A stretch of 64,000 nucleotides of DNA from JBBQZU01 sp038207425 (GTDB taxonomy: Bacteria > Bacteroidota > Bacteroidia > Flavobacteriales_D > Cryomorphaceae). Made by a program: the position numbers and the translations under genes. The stretch is taken from NCBI GenBank assembly GCA_038207425.1, contig JBBQZU010000007.1, positions 1-64,000 on the forward strand. The letters run 5' to 3'. A model generated the notes under the pieces. It made no database searches. It was not told the origin of the DNA and was given only the letters and a program-made list of their open reading frames with translations. Below, in pieces: positions 26,256-36,455 of this stretch; position 1 is the stretch's first letter, and every line of letters starts with the position of its first letter.

Positions 26256-28088
26256 ATGATTGCACAAGCTAAAACAGCACTTCATCCTTGGGTAGAGAGT
26301 ATGAGCGCGCATATGGAACCCGACCAGATTCACTGGTGCGATGGTTCAAAAGATGAGTATGACGGGCTCTGTCAGATGCTCGTTGACAAAGGGACTTTTA
26401 TAAAACTCAATGCAGAAAAAAGACCAAATAGTTTTGCGTGTTTTAGCGACCCGAGCGATGTAGCCCGTGTTGAAGACCGCACATACATATGCAGTCGCCG
26501 CAAACTGGATGCAGGGCCAACCAACAACTGGATGGATCCTGGCGAAATGAAAGGTATCCTCGATGGCCTTACTAAAGGCTGTATGAAAGGTCGTACTATG
26601 TATGTAATACCTTTTTGCATGGGACCTGTAGGCTCTCCGCTTTCACGATACGGTGTACAAATAACCGACAGTGAATATGTGGTAACCAATATGCGTATCA
26701 TGACGCGAATTGGCGATCAGGTAATGCAGCATATTGATGACAATGTGGTAAAGTGTGTCCATACCCTTGGAGCGCCGCTGAAAGCAGGACAAACAGATGT
26801 GCTTTGGCCATGCAACCCTACGGTGAAATACATCAGCCATTTTCCGGAAGACAGGCTTATTATTTCATACGGCAGCGGCTACGGCGGAAATGCCCTACTC
26901 GGCAAAAAGTGTTTTGCCTTGCGTATTGCGAGCGCTATTGGCCGCGAAGAAGGATGGTTGGCAGAGCATATGCTGATATTAGGCGTGGAAAGTCCGGAAG
27001 GTGAAAAAAGCTATGTTGCAGCAGCTTTCCCAAGTGCCTGCGGAAAGACGAATTTTGCAATGATGATTCCCCCGGAAGGAATGGATGGCTGGAAAGTTAC
27101 AACGGTAGGTGATGATATTGCCTGGATACACAAAGGCAGCGACGGCAGGCTTCACGCCATCAATCCTGAAGCAGGCTATTTTGGCGTTGCTCCAGGCACC
27201 AATTTAAAAACCAACCCCAATGCAATTGAAAGTCTTAAATCAAATACTATTTTCACCAACGTAGCCATTACTACTGATAATGATGTATGGTGGGAAGGAC
27301 TTACCAAAGAAGTACCAGAAGGCCTTACCGACTGGCATGGTCAACCATATGACAAGAGCAGCGGAAAGCCGGCAGCACATCCGAATTCGCGCTTCACGGC
27401 TCCTGCATATCAGAATCCTGCACTCGATTCAGAATGGGAAAATCCTGAAGGTGTTCCACTTATTGCTTTTATTTTCGGCGGAAGACGGAGCACAGCCGTG
27501 CCACTGGTTTACCAAGCGTTTAATTGGAATTTTGGTGTATACATGGCTGCCACTATGGGCAGTGAAACCACTGCCGCTGCTTTTGGCGAAGTTGGCAAGG
27601 TACGCCGTGATCCGTTTGCAATGCTGCCTTTTATGGGCTACCACATGGGCGATTACTTCAACCATTGGCTTCAATTTGGCCGCGACCTACCGAACCCGCC
27701 AAGGATATTTGGTGTGAACTGGTTTCGTAAGAATGCCAACGGTGACTTTGTATGGCCGGGATTTGGTGAAAATATGCGCGTACTGAAATGGATTATAGGA
27801 CGATGCAAAGGTCGCACCGCTTCTGTGGAGTGTCCGATAGGATGGCAGCCAAGATATCGTGATATAGACTGGACTGGACTTGAAGAATTCACCCGTGAAG
27901 ATTTTAAAGAAGTAATGGCTATAGAACGTGAACCTTGGAAACACGAAATGCAAGGTCACGCAGAACTATTTGATACAGCTTATGATAAGATACCTAAGGA
28001 GTTCACCTTTATGCGTGAATTGCTCCTTTCAGCGCTGTGGAGATCACCTGAGAAATGGGAACTCGCTCCTGAAAGGGATGAAGCTTGA
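26256..28088 (+). CDS. pckG: Phosphoenolpyruvate carboxykinase (GTP)
   Basis: 610 aa. It converts oxaloacetate and GTP to PEP and CO2, the entry to gluconeogenesis. The kinase-1 motif is AFPSACGKTNFAM, the metal-binding motif TVGDDIAWI and the GTP-specific guanine-binding region includes FGVNWFRKN. The N-terminal MIAQAKTALHPWVESMSAHM and the length fit the GTP-type family and not the ATP-type pckA. An in-frame extension to 26193 runs across the promoter and is rejected. A strong terminator follows at 28110. Confidence 0.95.
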   Translation: MIAQAKTALHPWVESMSAHMEPDQIHWCDGSKDEYDGLCQMLVDKGTFIKLNAEKRPNSFACFSDPSDVARVEDRTYICSRRKLDAGPTNNWMDPGEMKGILDGLTKGCMKGRTMYVIPFCMGPVGSPLSRYGVQITDSEYVVTNMRIMTRIGDQVMQHIDDNVVKCVHTLGAPLKAGQTDVLWPCNPTVKYISHFPEDRLIISYGSGYGGNALLGKKCFALRIASAIGREEGWLAEHMLILGVESPEGEKSYVAAAFPSACGKTNFAMMIPPEGMDGWKVTTVGDDIAWIHKGSDGRLHAINPEAGYFGVAPGTNLKTNPNAIESLKSNTIFTNVAITTDNDVWWEGLTKEVPEGLTDWHGQPYDKSSGKPAAHPNSRFTAPAYQNPALDSEWENPEGVPLIAFIFGGRRSTAVPLVYQAFNWNFGVYMAATMGSETTAAAFGEVGKVRRDPFAMLPFMGYHMGDYFNHWLQFGRDLPNPPRIFGVNWFRKNANGDFVWPGFGENMRVLKWIIGRCKGRTASVECPIGWQPRYRDIDWTGLEEFTREDFKEVMAIEREPWKHEMQGHAELFDTAYDKIPKEFTFMRELLLSALWRSPEKWELAPERDEA

Positions 28089-28109
28089 GATTTAACTGAC
28101 TAAAAAAGC

Positions 28110-28144
28110 AAAGGGCTGCATCATACTAATGGTGCGGCCTTTTT
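28110..28144 (+). terminator. Rho-independent terminator after pckG
   Basis: AAAGGGCTGCATCAT (28110-28124) and ATGGTGCGGCCTTTT (28129-28143) pair with one bulge and G-T wobbles around an ACTA loop, followed by a T-run. It lies 22 bp past the pckG stop. Confidence 0.75.
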
Positions 28145-28199
28145 GATTTTTATTGGGCCAAAAACGCTCTGGTTGCTGAAGTGAAGATTCAGTATTAAT

Positions 28200-28781
28200 T
28201 CAGGCTTCACCGCGTTTCATCTTAACGATTGGTTCCGGATGGCTATAATTTTTCATGATTATTAATAATTCTTCAACCGAGTCATGCACAAGCAGCATAT
28301 CGGCATTGCGTTGCTTTAATAGCCCTTCATTCGCCATATGTTGTACCATCGCTATTAGATGGTTATAGTATCCTTTGAAATTAAGAATACCTATAGGTTT
28401 CTTATGCAGGCCAAGCTGCCCCCATGTTACCATTTCGAAAAGCTCTTCGAAAGTACCGAAGCCACCCGGAAGGGTTATTACACCATCGCTCAATTCGTGC
28501 ATGCGGAGTTTGCGCTCCTGCATGCTTTCTACCATGATGAGTTCAGTGAGCTGCTCGTGTGCAATTTCGCGCGAGGACATAAACTTGGGCAGCACCCCGA
28601 TTACTTCACCACCTGCATTGAGAGCGCCATCGGCCACTTTTCCCATCAACCCAATTTGAGCCCCCCCGTAAACCACTCGAATTCCATTTTCAGCCAAAGT
28701 ACTTCCCAATCGATAAGCCATTTCGGCATAGGCCGGGTCGTTGCCCAATGATGATGCACAAAATACAGCGATGCTTTTCAT
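28200..28781 (-). CDS. LOG family protein (TIGR00730)
   Basis: 193 aa from ATG at 28781 (MKSIAVFCASSLGNDPAYAE). It has the nucleotide-binding Rossmann-like fold of the LOG family, with GGAQIGLMGKVADGAL and the catalytic signature PGGFGTFEELFE. Proven members release adenine-type bases from nucleoside 5'-monophosphates (cytokinin riboside phosphoribohydrolase activity). In bacteria the substrate is usually unproven. The frame continues upstream to 28829, but this ATG matches the family start. Confidence 0.9.
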   Translation of the reverse strand: MKSIAVFCASSLGNDPAYAEMAYRLGSTLAENGIRVVYGGAQIGLMGKVADGALNAGGEVIGVLPKFMSSREIAHEQLTELIMVESMQERKLRMHELSDGVITLPGGFGTFEELFEMVTWGQLGLHKKPIGILNFKGYYNHLIAMVQHMANEGLLKQRNADMLLVHDSVEELLIIMKNYSHPEPIVKMKRGEA

Positions 28782-28897
28782 GGTGCGAATATGCTCACTT
28801 TTTTGCGAAAGCAAGGCCCTTTTGGTCAATACATCAATCTAAGAACCGCACTCATTGTCGGGGTATAACATGGCGAGAAATTATTATTTATGGAGAA

Positions 28898-28928
28898 AAT
28901 GGCCTTTAGGCGCTGCTTAAAGGCCATT
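28898..28928 (-). terminator. Terminator downstream of the TonB receptor pseudogene
   Basis: AATGGCCTTTA (28898-28908) and TAAAGGCCATT (28918-28928) form a perfect 11-bp stem with a 9-nt loop. Read leftward it is followed by TTTTC. It lies 22 bp after the receptor stop. Confidence 0.75.
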
Positions 28929-28949
28929 GATACACATTGCAGTTGCCAA

Positions 28950-31358
28950 TCAAAACTGCAAGCGGTACAGCACGTCCGGAAAGAATCCGATCTGGTTTAC
29001 ATCATTTATTTGGTCTTTAACAGCGTTATAGCGTCGTTCAAAGATGTTTTCGCGGTTTGTAACATTCTGCAGATCCACAAAAAACTGATGCGAGACCTTG
29101 CCTTTCGCTGAATTCAACCTTACACCAAATTTTACATCCCATCGCAAATAGAAGGGATAGCGCTTGCTGAATGCCTGATCTTCGTATAGCACTTCTCTCC
29201 CATTGTTAGCCATCGTAGCATCTACGTTAATAGGTGCATAAGGCCTGCCACCTGAAGTTGTAAACTTGGTATCGAATGTGAGTGCGTTGCGTCCATTCTC
29301 TCCAATAGGCCACTCTTTACCACCGAGTACATTAAACACATACCCATTGTTGAAAGCGGTATTGCGCTCTATTCCATCACTACCTTCATAACGTGAGTTA
29401 AAAATTGATGCGGTAGAAAGCAAATAATAATTCTTGCTGAAGCATTTCTCTATGGTTAGCTCTAAACCGTAATTGAAATCGGTTCCATTGTTTACAAGCG
29501 ATCCGCGCTCGTCAAAAACGAAGCTGCCACCTTCGTTTGTTACCGCATAACTGCTAGCGAAACGCTCCACAGGTATGTCGTACAACGCCTGTTAATACGA
29601 TTCAGTTTTAACTTTCCAATCCGGCGCGGGTTTGTAATCATAGCCTACAACAAAATGGTGGCTCTTAATAAAATCAAGTCCTATATTGGTTGCTTCCATC
29701 ACTCCCGGAGCAACTTCTTCCTGTAAGAGTAAAACCGGAAGTGGAACCAATTGACTGTGTAGACCATACGCTGCCGAAAAACGGTGCTTGGGTCTATATT
29801 GCCAGCTAATTGCTGCTCTCGGTTCTAGTTGAAAATCCTTGGTAAGTTCAAAATACTGCGCGTGCAAACCACCCGTTACGCACAGTTGATCAGTAAATTT
29901 AAATTCGCCTTGAGCGTAGGCCTGTGAGAGAAGAGTAACTTCGCTGACATCACGTGTAGTGAGAAAAAAGTCAGGCACATTGTCCCCATTTTCATCCGGA
30001 ATCTCAACCCTTCTATCGCGGTCGCGAACGGTATTATCGAGATCAAAAAATTCATCCAGCGCACCTGCACGGAGATTGAACCGCGGACTGTACTTCTTAT
30101 TGAATTGCGATGAAACGGTATAGCGTTGTTCTGAATCGCGTACTTCTGTTGCGCGGTGTTTTGTTGGGCCACCGTTTACAGATTCTTCAATGTAGTTATC
30201 CTGATCAAAATCCAGGTGCATAAGCGTACCTCCAACGGTAGTCTTTATATAGGCAGTATTGCTGGGTCGGTATATGTGATTCAACCCAATCAAACCCACT
30301 TTATTATCCACAAAAGAGTCTTGGTTTGGATCTGCAAATAGATCAGTCTCGTCAATTTCAGTACCTATGAAATCGATAGAACTCAGACCGCCCATACCAA
30401 AAAGTTCAAAACGCCCCTATTTGGTTTCGCCAAAGTTGAACTTGAATCCCAAATCCTGAAAGTACGGAGTTGCCGACGTTCCAGTTGCTGCGAGGCTCGC
30501 TATACCATATCGATATGATACCAGATATGATGCATCTTTCTTACGGCTAAGAGGTCCTTCGGCCATAAATTCGAGCCCGGTAAAGGCTGAGAGTTGGGCG
30601 GTAAATTCATGTTTATCAGAATTTCCATTTCTGAACTTCACGTCAAATACTGCAGCACTTGCATTTCCATACTCAGGAGGAAATGCTCCGGTAAGGAAAT
30701 CGCTTGTGCGCAGTAAGTTGGTATTTAATGCACTCACAGGACCGCCGGTAGTGCCAAGGGTAGAAAAATGGTTCACTGTTGGAGTAGGCAGACCATCAAT
30801 TCTCCAAAGTAGTCCTGAAGGTGAATTACCGCGCACCACTATATCATTGCGCGAATCATTGGCAGTGCTCACACCTGCAAAATTTGACGCAAGCCTTGCA
30901 ACATCATTTCGCCCACCCGAATACCGCGTAACTTCTTCAATACTATAAGTGCGGGCGCTCACCTTGGCCATTTCGTTAATCGATCGGTCCTTATCAGCTT
31001 CGGCTGATATTACTACTTCACTTAGAGATTTAACTGACTCTACCAGTTGGATGTTGAGTACAGTTTCTTTACCGGCAGTAACGAGCATATTAGGCACGGT
31101 TTGGGTCTTGTAGCCAATGAATTTTACCGCCAGTGTTTGGCGCCCTACAGGTACATTGTCCATTCTGAACTTTCCGTTTATGTCCGTAGCGGTTCCTATA
31201 AATTGATCTGAATTTTCAAGGTAAATATTTACCCCTGGTAGTGGGAAATCAGCTTCAATATCCTTTACAATACCTTTTACCACTTGGGTTTGGCTTTTCG
31301 CAATATGGGGTAATAAGAAAATAGTGAGTACTTGTGTATTGAGTAAAATGCGTTTCAT
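28950..31358 (-). pseudogene. TonB-dependent outer-membrane receptor, interrupted by two in-frame stops
   Basis: One frame of 803 codons holds the complete receptor: signal peptide (MKRILLNTQVLTIFLLPHI), carboxypeptidase-like regulatory domain (VVKGIVKDIEADFPLPGVNI), plug (VVISAEADKDRSINEMAKVS, then GNSPSGLLWRIDGLPTP) and barrel ending YRLQF. TAG at 30417-30419 falls in ETK-stop-GRFELFG. TAA at 29592-29594 falls in TESY-stop-QALYDIP. No frame change is needed, so each lesion is consistent with a single substitution (for example TAT to TAA). Such receptors import ligands with TonB energy; this allele should not make a full barrel. Divergent from the lytS-like pseudogene. Confidence 0.88.
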
Positions 31359-31585
31359 GAGATTGGTTTGTTTGATTTAACCAAAAATTAATCGACGGTG
31401 AAAAGTTCATTATACAAGCATTTACCGAAAGGGAATAGAATATAAATGAAATTGAAAAGAAGAACCCTAAACCTTCAAATGAATTTTAAACAGTGCTGTG
31501 TAGATTCAACCTGTTTATATTCCGTTTCATTTTCGCTTTCAACCTTTTTAAGTGAAATGGATGCATATGATAAATGCGCATTTGA

Positions 31586-31593
31586 TACATTTG
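31586..31593 (+). promoter_or_regulatory. -7 promoter element (TACATTTG) before the LytS-like gene
   Basis: TACATTTG matches TAnnTTTG and ends 4 nt before the ATG at 31598. It supports that ATG as the original start of the kinase gene and predicts a leaderless mRNA. Confidence 0.55.
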
Positions 31594-31597
31594 AAAT

Positions 31598-32639
31598 ATG
31601 GCAGCAAAAAATCTTTTCAAAGAACCCTAGCCGAGAATAATCGGTATTCCTCTTTTGGCGATGCTATTGTGCACTGTTTTTAATGAGCCACCTTACACTT
31701 TCGATAAATTATTAATCTCAATTCTTATCACCGCCGCTATTTGGCAGGGTGACTACATGATCATAGTTTTTTACAGAAAAAAATGGCCGATGTTTGAGAA
31801 TACAGAAAAAACGATTTTAGTCAGTGTTTTGGCAGTTGCGGTGTACAACTCAATAATAGATTACACACTTTGCCAAACGCTCAATGCTTTAACACCCTAT
31901 GAGTATGATGTGATGGAAGGCGGAACAAGCTTTTATTTACTAAAGAATCTCGGCATCACCTTTATAGTAGGTACGCTTTATGAAGCTGGATATTTCTTCA
32001 ACCGTTGGAAAAAGCAAGTCTTGGAAACAGAAGAAATCAAGAGCAGACAATTGCGCACAGAGTTAGATGTTCTAAAAAGCCAACTTTCGCCGCACTTTCT
32101 TTTCAATATTCTGAATACGCTAATCGCACTTATACATGAGAATCCTAACCAAGCTGCGAAATTCACTGAAAAACTCAGCAATGTTTATCGGTATACGCTC
32201 GCTCATCACGACAGGGAAGTGGTAAGATTGAGCACTGAACTCGAATTTACCGATGCATACCATTTTTTACTTAAGATGCGCTTCGAAGAAGGCATTGTGA
32301 TGAATATTGATTTTCCGGAAGAAATGAAGAGTATACACATTGCTCCGCTCACGCTTCAACTCCTTTTGGAGAATGCAGTAAAGCACAATATTCTTTCATT
32401 GCACAAGCCACTTATCATTGACATTTACAGTGAGAATGGAAAAAGGCATCATAGTTCGAAATAACTACCAGCCACGTACATCGCAAGCAGAATCAACCCG
32501 TCTGGGATTAAATAATATCAAAAAACGTTATCAATATCTTAGCGACCGAGACGTAGACATAATAAGAACACGTGAATATTTTATGGTGGCCATACCATTG
32601 CTAACTGTAGAATCTGCCAATAACATGATTGTAGGCTAA
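31598..32639 (+). pseudogene. LytS/YehU-type sensor histidine kinase, in-frame stop plus frameshift
   Basis: The original frame starts MAAKNLFKEP at ATG 31598, hits TAG at 31628-31630, and resumes PRIIGIPLLAMLLCTVF in the same frame, so TGG (Trp) to TAG is likely. Four membrane segments follow, then the histidine box LSPHFLFNILNTLIALI and N-box LLLENAVKHN. At the A5 run 32440-32444 one extra A shifts the frame to a stop at 32462. Removing it restores GKGIIVRNNYQ and the G-box RLGLNNIKKRY up to 32639. Re-initiation at 31655 or 31661 could rescue the N terminus but not the split ATPase domain. Confidence 0.85.
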
Positions 32640-32641
32640 AG

Positions 32642-33430
32642 ATGAGAATACTGATTATAGAAGACGAAGCGCCGGCATTCAGAAGATTGCAAAATATATT
32701 GAGTCAGCACCACCCCGATTTTGAAATCGTTGATGTACTTGACTCTGTGAGCGAATCTTTAAAATGGTTTCAAAATCACCAACCGCCTGATCTTGTTTTT
32801 AGTGATATTCAACTGAGTGACGGTTTGAGTTTCGATATTTATAAAATAGTTCGCCTTACTTGTCCAATCATTTTTACAACTGCCTACGATGAATACATGC
32901 TCGATGCTTTCAAAACCAGCGGCATCGACTATTTGCTTAAGCCAATAGAAGTTGATGATTTAAACCGCAGCGTTGAAAAATTCAAAACTCTTTTAAAGAA
33001 GTCGGCCGGTGGCGAACAGACAAATATTTCATTGCTTATTGAAGCCATATCAAAAGGCAGCCGCAAGTTCAAAGATCGTTTTTTAGTAAAGGTAGGAACA
33101 AAGCTTATACCGCTTGAAGTGGGCGATATTGCTTACTTCTACCATGCAGAAGGTTTAACCGAGATATTCCAAAAAAATGGAAAACGATATGCTATCGACC
33201 CACCCCTTGATGAACTTGAAAAACAACTAAACCCAGAGCTTTTTTTCCGAATAAACCGCCAGTTTCTTTGCCATATGCAATCTATCGGGGTTATGCATCA
33301 GTATTTTAAAAGAAAACTTAAGGTAACACTAACGCCGCTGCCTCCCGATGATGCTGTATTAAACAGAGAAAAGGCTCGTGCTTTCAAGAATTGGATGGAA
33401 GGAATCAGCCCTGATTTTCTTGCTGAATAA
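32642..33430 (+). CDS. LytTR-family response regulator
   Basis: 262 aa, intact. Receiver domain 1-120 has the acidic pocket (EDE, 7-9), phospho-acceptor Asp55 in LVFSDIQL, Thr79 and Lys100 in DYLLKPIE. The LytTR DNA-binding domain (about 150-255) has FLVKVGTKLIPLEVGDIAYF and FFRINRQFLCHMQSI. It starts 2 bp after the LytS-like pseudogene, its natural partner kinase. It converges with and overlaps the glycosyltransferase gene by 26 bp. With a broken kinase it may be an orphan or answer to another kinase. Confidence 0.9.
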   Translation: MRILIIEDEAPAFRRLQNILSQHHPDFEIVDVLDSVSESLKWFQNHQPPDLVFSDIQLSDGLSFDIYKIVRLTCPIIFTTAYDEYMLDAFKTSGIDYLLKPIEVDDLNRSVEKFKTLLKKSAGGEQTNISLLIEAISKGSRKFKDRFLVKVGTKLIPLEVGDIAYFYHAEGLTEIFQKNGKRYAIDPPLDELEKQLNPELFFRINRQFLCHMQSIGVMHQYFKRKLKVTLTPLPPDDAVLNREKARAFKNWMEGISPDFLAE

Positions 33431-34517
33431 CTTCTTGGTACAGTGCTACATTCTGCTTTGCCATTACTTCCTTTGAAAAATTCAAAGACACATCATGCGC
33501 TTTTCTGCCCATAGCTGCGGCAAGTTCTTTACCTTGAAGCAATTTGATTACTTTTTCTGCCAGCGCCATGCTATTGCCGGGGTCTTCAACAAAACCGTTT
33601 CTATTGTTTTCAATTAACTCAGGTATTCCGCCGGCTCTTGTGGCAACTATAGGCAGCGAGTTGTACATAGCATCGATAATGGAAGTGCCTAAACCTTCGG
33701 TACTTGATGTAATTAGAAAAATATCGATTTCACGCAAAAGAAGCGGAACATCATTTCTGAAGCCTGTGAAAGTAACACTATGAGTTATATTCAATTTGCC
33801 TGCATAACTTCTCAACTCCTTCTCCAAGTTACCATCACCTACAGCCAAGAAATGCACATTCGGGTATGATTTTAATACGATTGCTGCTGTATCGAGAAAC
33901 GTGAAATAATCCTTGTGAGGCGCGTAAGCGGCCACATTTGCTACCAACTGGTATGATGGATCAATATTAAATTCCCGATGCAGGTAGCCGGTAGGCAGTG
34001 CATCAGTAAAGCGGCCGAAGTCAATACCATCATACACCATCATTACTCTTTCAGGTCTTTGCACTGACTTCCTAACTATTTGCCTTACCGCTTCAGAAAC
34101 GCATATAATACGCTTTACAAGTTTATGATTGTACTTTGCCAGAGCAATACCTTTACTTTTCAGTTCAAAATCTACTCTGCGGTGCACTATTATCGGAATT
34201 TTGAGTCCAAGTAGGATTGAGATATAGACAATACTCAATCCTTTACCACTGTGCACATGTAGAAGTTCAATGTTTTCCCTGCGGCAAATGTTTTTAATCG
34301 CAAGGGCAGATTGCACATCGAGTCCGTTTGCCATACCCAGTGAGTAATATTTAATGGATTTTTCGACGCACCAATGGTGAAAAGCAGATTCTTTTCTTGC
34401 TGTCACAATTATCTCTACCCCAAGCATAACTGCACTTTCAATAAGATAGGCAATTTGTTGCTCTCCCCCTCTCCAGGATCTCTCAGTGCTTACTTGTAGT
34501 ACTTTGATAGCATTCAT
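33405..34517 (-). CDS. Glycosyltransferase family 4 (GT-B)
   Basis: 370 aa from ATG at 34517 (MNAIKVLQVSTERSWRGGEQ). The N-terminal half has the GGEQQIAYLIE acceptor-side motif and ELLHVHSGKGLSIV. The C-terminal half has VANVAAYAPHKDYFTFLD and the nucleotide-sugar motif STEGLGTSIIDAMYNSLPIVAT with its EX7-type acidic pair. It transfers a sugar from an activated donor to a lipid or polysaccharide precursor; the exact donor is unknown. GACCTTTG, one base off the promoter consensus, ends 6 nt before the ATG. Confidence 0.88.
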   Translation of the reverse strand: MNAIKVLQVSTERSWRGGEQQIAYLIESAVMLGVEIIVTARKESAFHHWCVEKSIKYYSLGMANGLDVQSALAIKNICRRENIELLHVHSGKGLSIVYISILLGLKIPIIVHRRVDFELKSKGIALAKYNHKLVKRIICVSEAVRQIVRKSVQRPERVMMVYDGIDFGRFTDALPTGYLHREFNIDPSYQLVANVAAYAPHKDYFTFLDTAAIVLKSYPNVHFLAVGDGNLEKELRSYAGKLNITHSVTFTGFRNDVPLLLREIDIFLITSSTEGLGTSIIDAMYNSLPIVATRAGGIPELIENNRNGFVEDPGNSMALAEKVIKLLQGKELAAAMGRKAHDVSLNFSKEVMAKQNVALYQEVIQQENQG

Positions 34518-34623
34518 TTGTGGCAAAGGTCGAAGAAATAACGAAACCGACTGTACTGAGCTTCAATCGAAACAAAATGCAAACCCCTGCCGTAACAGAA
34601 CCCGCTATACAGAGGAACAAAAA

Positions 34624-36444
34624 ATGCAAGGAAAATCTACTATATCCATTCTTGGAGCGCTTCTAATTTGCGCATTTTTAAACTTGGTTGCCAAGGCTCA
34701 GGTAGCCGTTTATTCTGATTTCGTTGGTGCAGGTCATTCAGAAGGAATCAGTGTAACCACAAGCAGTGACCATATTCAAAGTGGCTGGACTCGACATGCT
34801 GTTGGGCTTAGAACTATTGATGGAGGTGGCCTCGACAGCAAACGCATGGAAGCTTCACGGTTTCTTGCTCAGGCTGCATTTGGAGGTAAGCCCGAAGAGA
34901 TAGCCACTTTAGCGCAAAGCAATGATTTTGAAGGCTGGATTGATTGGCAATATACCTTGCTCAAAACTGATATGCTAACACTCACAAATCAGGTGACTCA
35001 GCAAGCAAAAAATGCGCACATTCAAGGTGGTGGCAGTGCCAGCTCATTTATAGCCAATTCGAAACTATTTCAATATGCATGGTGGCAGGCCAATATGACC
35101 AAACAAGATGTATTGCGCCAACGTGCAGCCGCAGCTTTGAGTGAGATCGTAGTAATATCAACAGTTGGTAACATCAGAAATGAAAATGTGGCTTATGCTT
35201 CATACTACGATGTGTTAATGAAAAATGCTTTTGGTAATTATAGAGCGCTTTTGAAAGAAGTTGCTCTACATCCTACCATGGGTGTGTACCTTACTCACTT
35301 CAGAAATCCTAAGACCAATGAAAGCGCCAACACATTTCCGGATGAAAACTTTGCGCGAGAAATATTGCAGCTTTTCAGTGTAGGCTTGGTACAGCTCAAT
35401 CAGGATGGTAGCGTGATAACCGATGCTGAAGGCAAAGGAATTCCTACCTATACTCCTGAAGATATAAGGCAGCTTGCCAAGGTTTTTACAGGATTGGGGG
35501 CTGGAGGTATTACCAACGAAGCTGCGAACAGCGGTAATTTCGTGAGCTTCAATACAACCAGAAACAACCTCGACTATACTGTGCCAATGACGATGTATAA
35601 TGAACAGCATGAAAATGGTTCTAAACAGATAATGGGAGTCACAATTCCATCCGGTCAAACCGGGATGGAAGATATTGATGCGGCCTTAAATATGATAATG
35701 AACCATTCGAATACAGCTCCTTTTGTTTGCACCAAACTTATTCAACAGATGGTAAAATCAAATCCATCAGCCGCGTATGTAAGCGATGTTGCAGAAGTTT
35801 TCGCAAACAACAGCGATGGTGTAAAAGGTGATTTAAAGGCTGTTATAAAAGCAATTCTCCTTCATGAAGAAGCCCGGACCTGTTTATGGCAAACAGACCC
35901 AACCAGCGGAAAGCTAAGAAACCCAAGTCAGCGATACCTTCATTTTGCGAAAGCGATGGCTTTGAGTTCGCCAAATGGAGCCTATTGGACAAATGGATTC
36001 GCCTTCGAATCCCGCACCAACCATTTGCCGATGAACTCACCGAGTGTCTTTAACTTCTACCTACCGGAGCATCAACCTGCAGGACCGATACGCGAAGCAA
36101 ACCTTACTGCACCGGAATTTCAAATATTCAATGCATCAACGAGTATTGGCTATGTAAATGAAGCAGATGGCTGGACGAGAACAGGAATTTTGTTTGCTCC
36201 TAGCGAATTGGCCCAGAATGTTACTCTGAATAAACAATATTACAATATGATGGCTTCAGATCCTGAAGTCTTGATAAACCATCTGGATTTAATACTGTGC
36301 CATGGCCGTCTCACTGATGAAACAAGGCAAATAGTAAGAACGGCGCTGGAAGGGCTTGTGAGCTCGCCAGATAATCTGACGCAAAGAATCGAAATGGCTG
36401 CATTCCTCATTATGATCAGCCCTGAGTATACTATCTTGAAATAA
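34624..36444 (+). CDS. DUF1800 domain protein, secreted
   Basis: 606 aa from ATG at 34624, which gives a signal peptide (MQGKSTISILGALLICAFLN, cleavage after AKAQ). The DUF1800 domain starts at ASRFLAQAAFGGKPEEIATL and includes VLRQRAAAALSEIVVIS, FPDENFAREILQLFSVGL, FTGLGAGG, APFVCTKLIQQMV and the last part SPSVFNFYLPEHQPAG. DUF1800 genes are often paired with DUF1501 genes, as here (the DUF1501 gene starts 11 bp after the stop). The biochemical role is unknown. The frame extends upstream to 34486, into the divergent glycosyltransferase gene, which is not believed. Confidence 0.88.
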   Translation: MQGKSTISILGALLICAFLNLVAKAQVAVYSDFVGAGHSEGISVTTSSDHIQSGWTRHAVGLRTIDGGGLDSKRMEASRFLAQAAFGGKPEEIATLAQSNDFEGWIDWQYTLLKTDMLTLTNQVTQQAKNAHIQGGGSASSFIANSKLFQYAWWQANMTKQDVLRQRAAAALSEIVVISTVGNIRNENVAYASYYDVLMKNAFGNYRALLKEVALHPTMGVYLTHFRNPKTNESANTFPDENFAREILQLFSVGLVQLNQDGSVITDAEGKGIPTYTPEDIRQLAKVFTGLGAGGITNEAANSGNFVSFNTTRNNLDYTVPMTMYNEQHENGSKQIMGVTIPSGQTGMEDIDAALNMIMNHSNTAPFVCTKLIQQMVKSNPSAAYVSDVAEVFANNSDGVKGDLKAVIKAILLHEEARTCLWQTDPTSGKLRNPSQRYLHFAKAMALSSPNGAYWTNGFAFESRTNHLPMNSPSVFNFYLPEHQPAGPIREANLTAPEFQIFNASTSIGYVNEADGWTRTGILFAPSELAQNVTLNKQYYNMMASDPEVLINHLDLILCHGRLTDETRQIVRTALEGLVSSPDNLTQRIEMAAFLIMISPEYTILK

Positions 36445-36455
36445 GCTTGAAACCT

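Noticed and set aside
31446..31640. Plus-strand frame of 64 codons before the LytS-like gene
   Set aside because: It overlaps the promoter element at 31586 and the true kinase N terminus in another frame; its sequence shows no domain pattern.
28950..32639. Stop-codon reassignment or read-through as explanation for the in-frame stops
   Set aside because: Both TAG and TAA are involved, and TAA, TAG and TGA all end ordinary genes across the window, so a changed code is not supported.
34486..34623. N-terminal extension of the DUF1800 protein
   Set aside because: It runs into the divergent glycosyltransferase gene and lacks a signal peptide; ATG 34624 gives a clean one.
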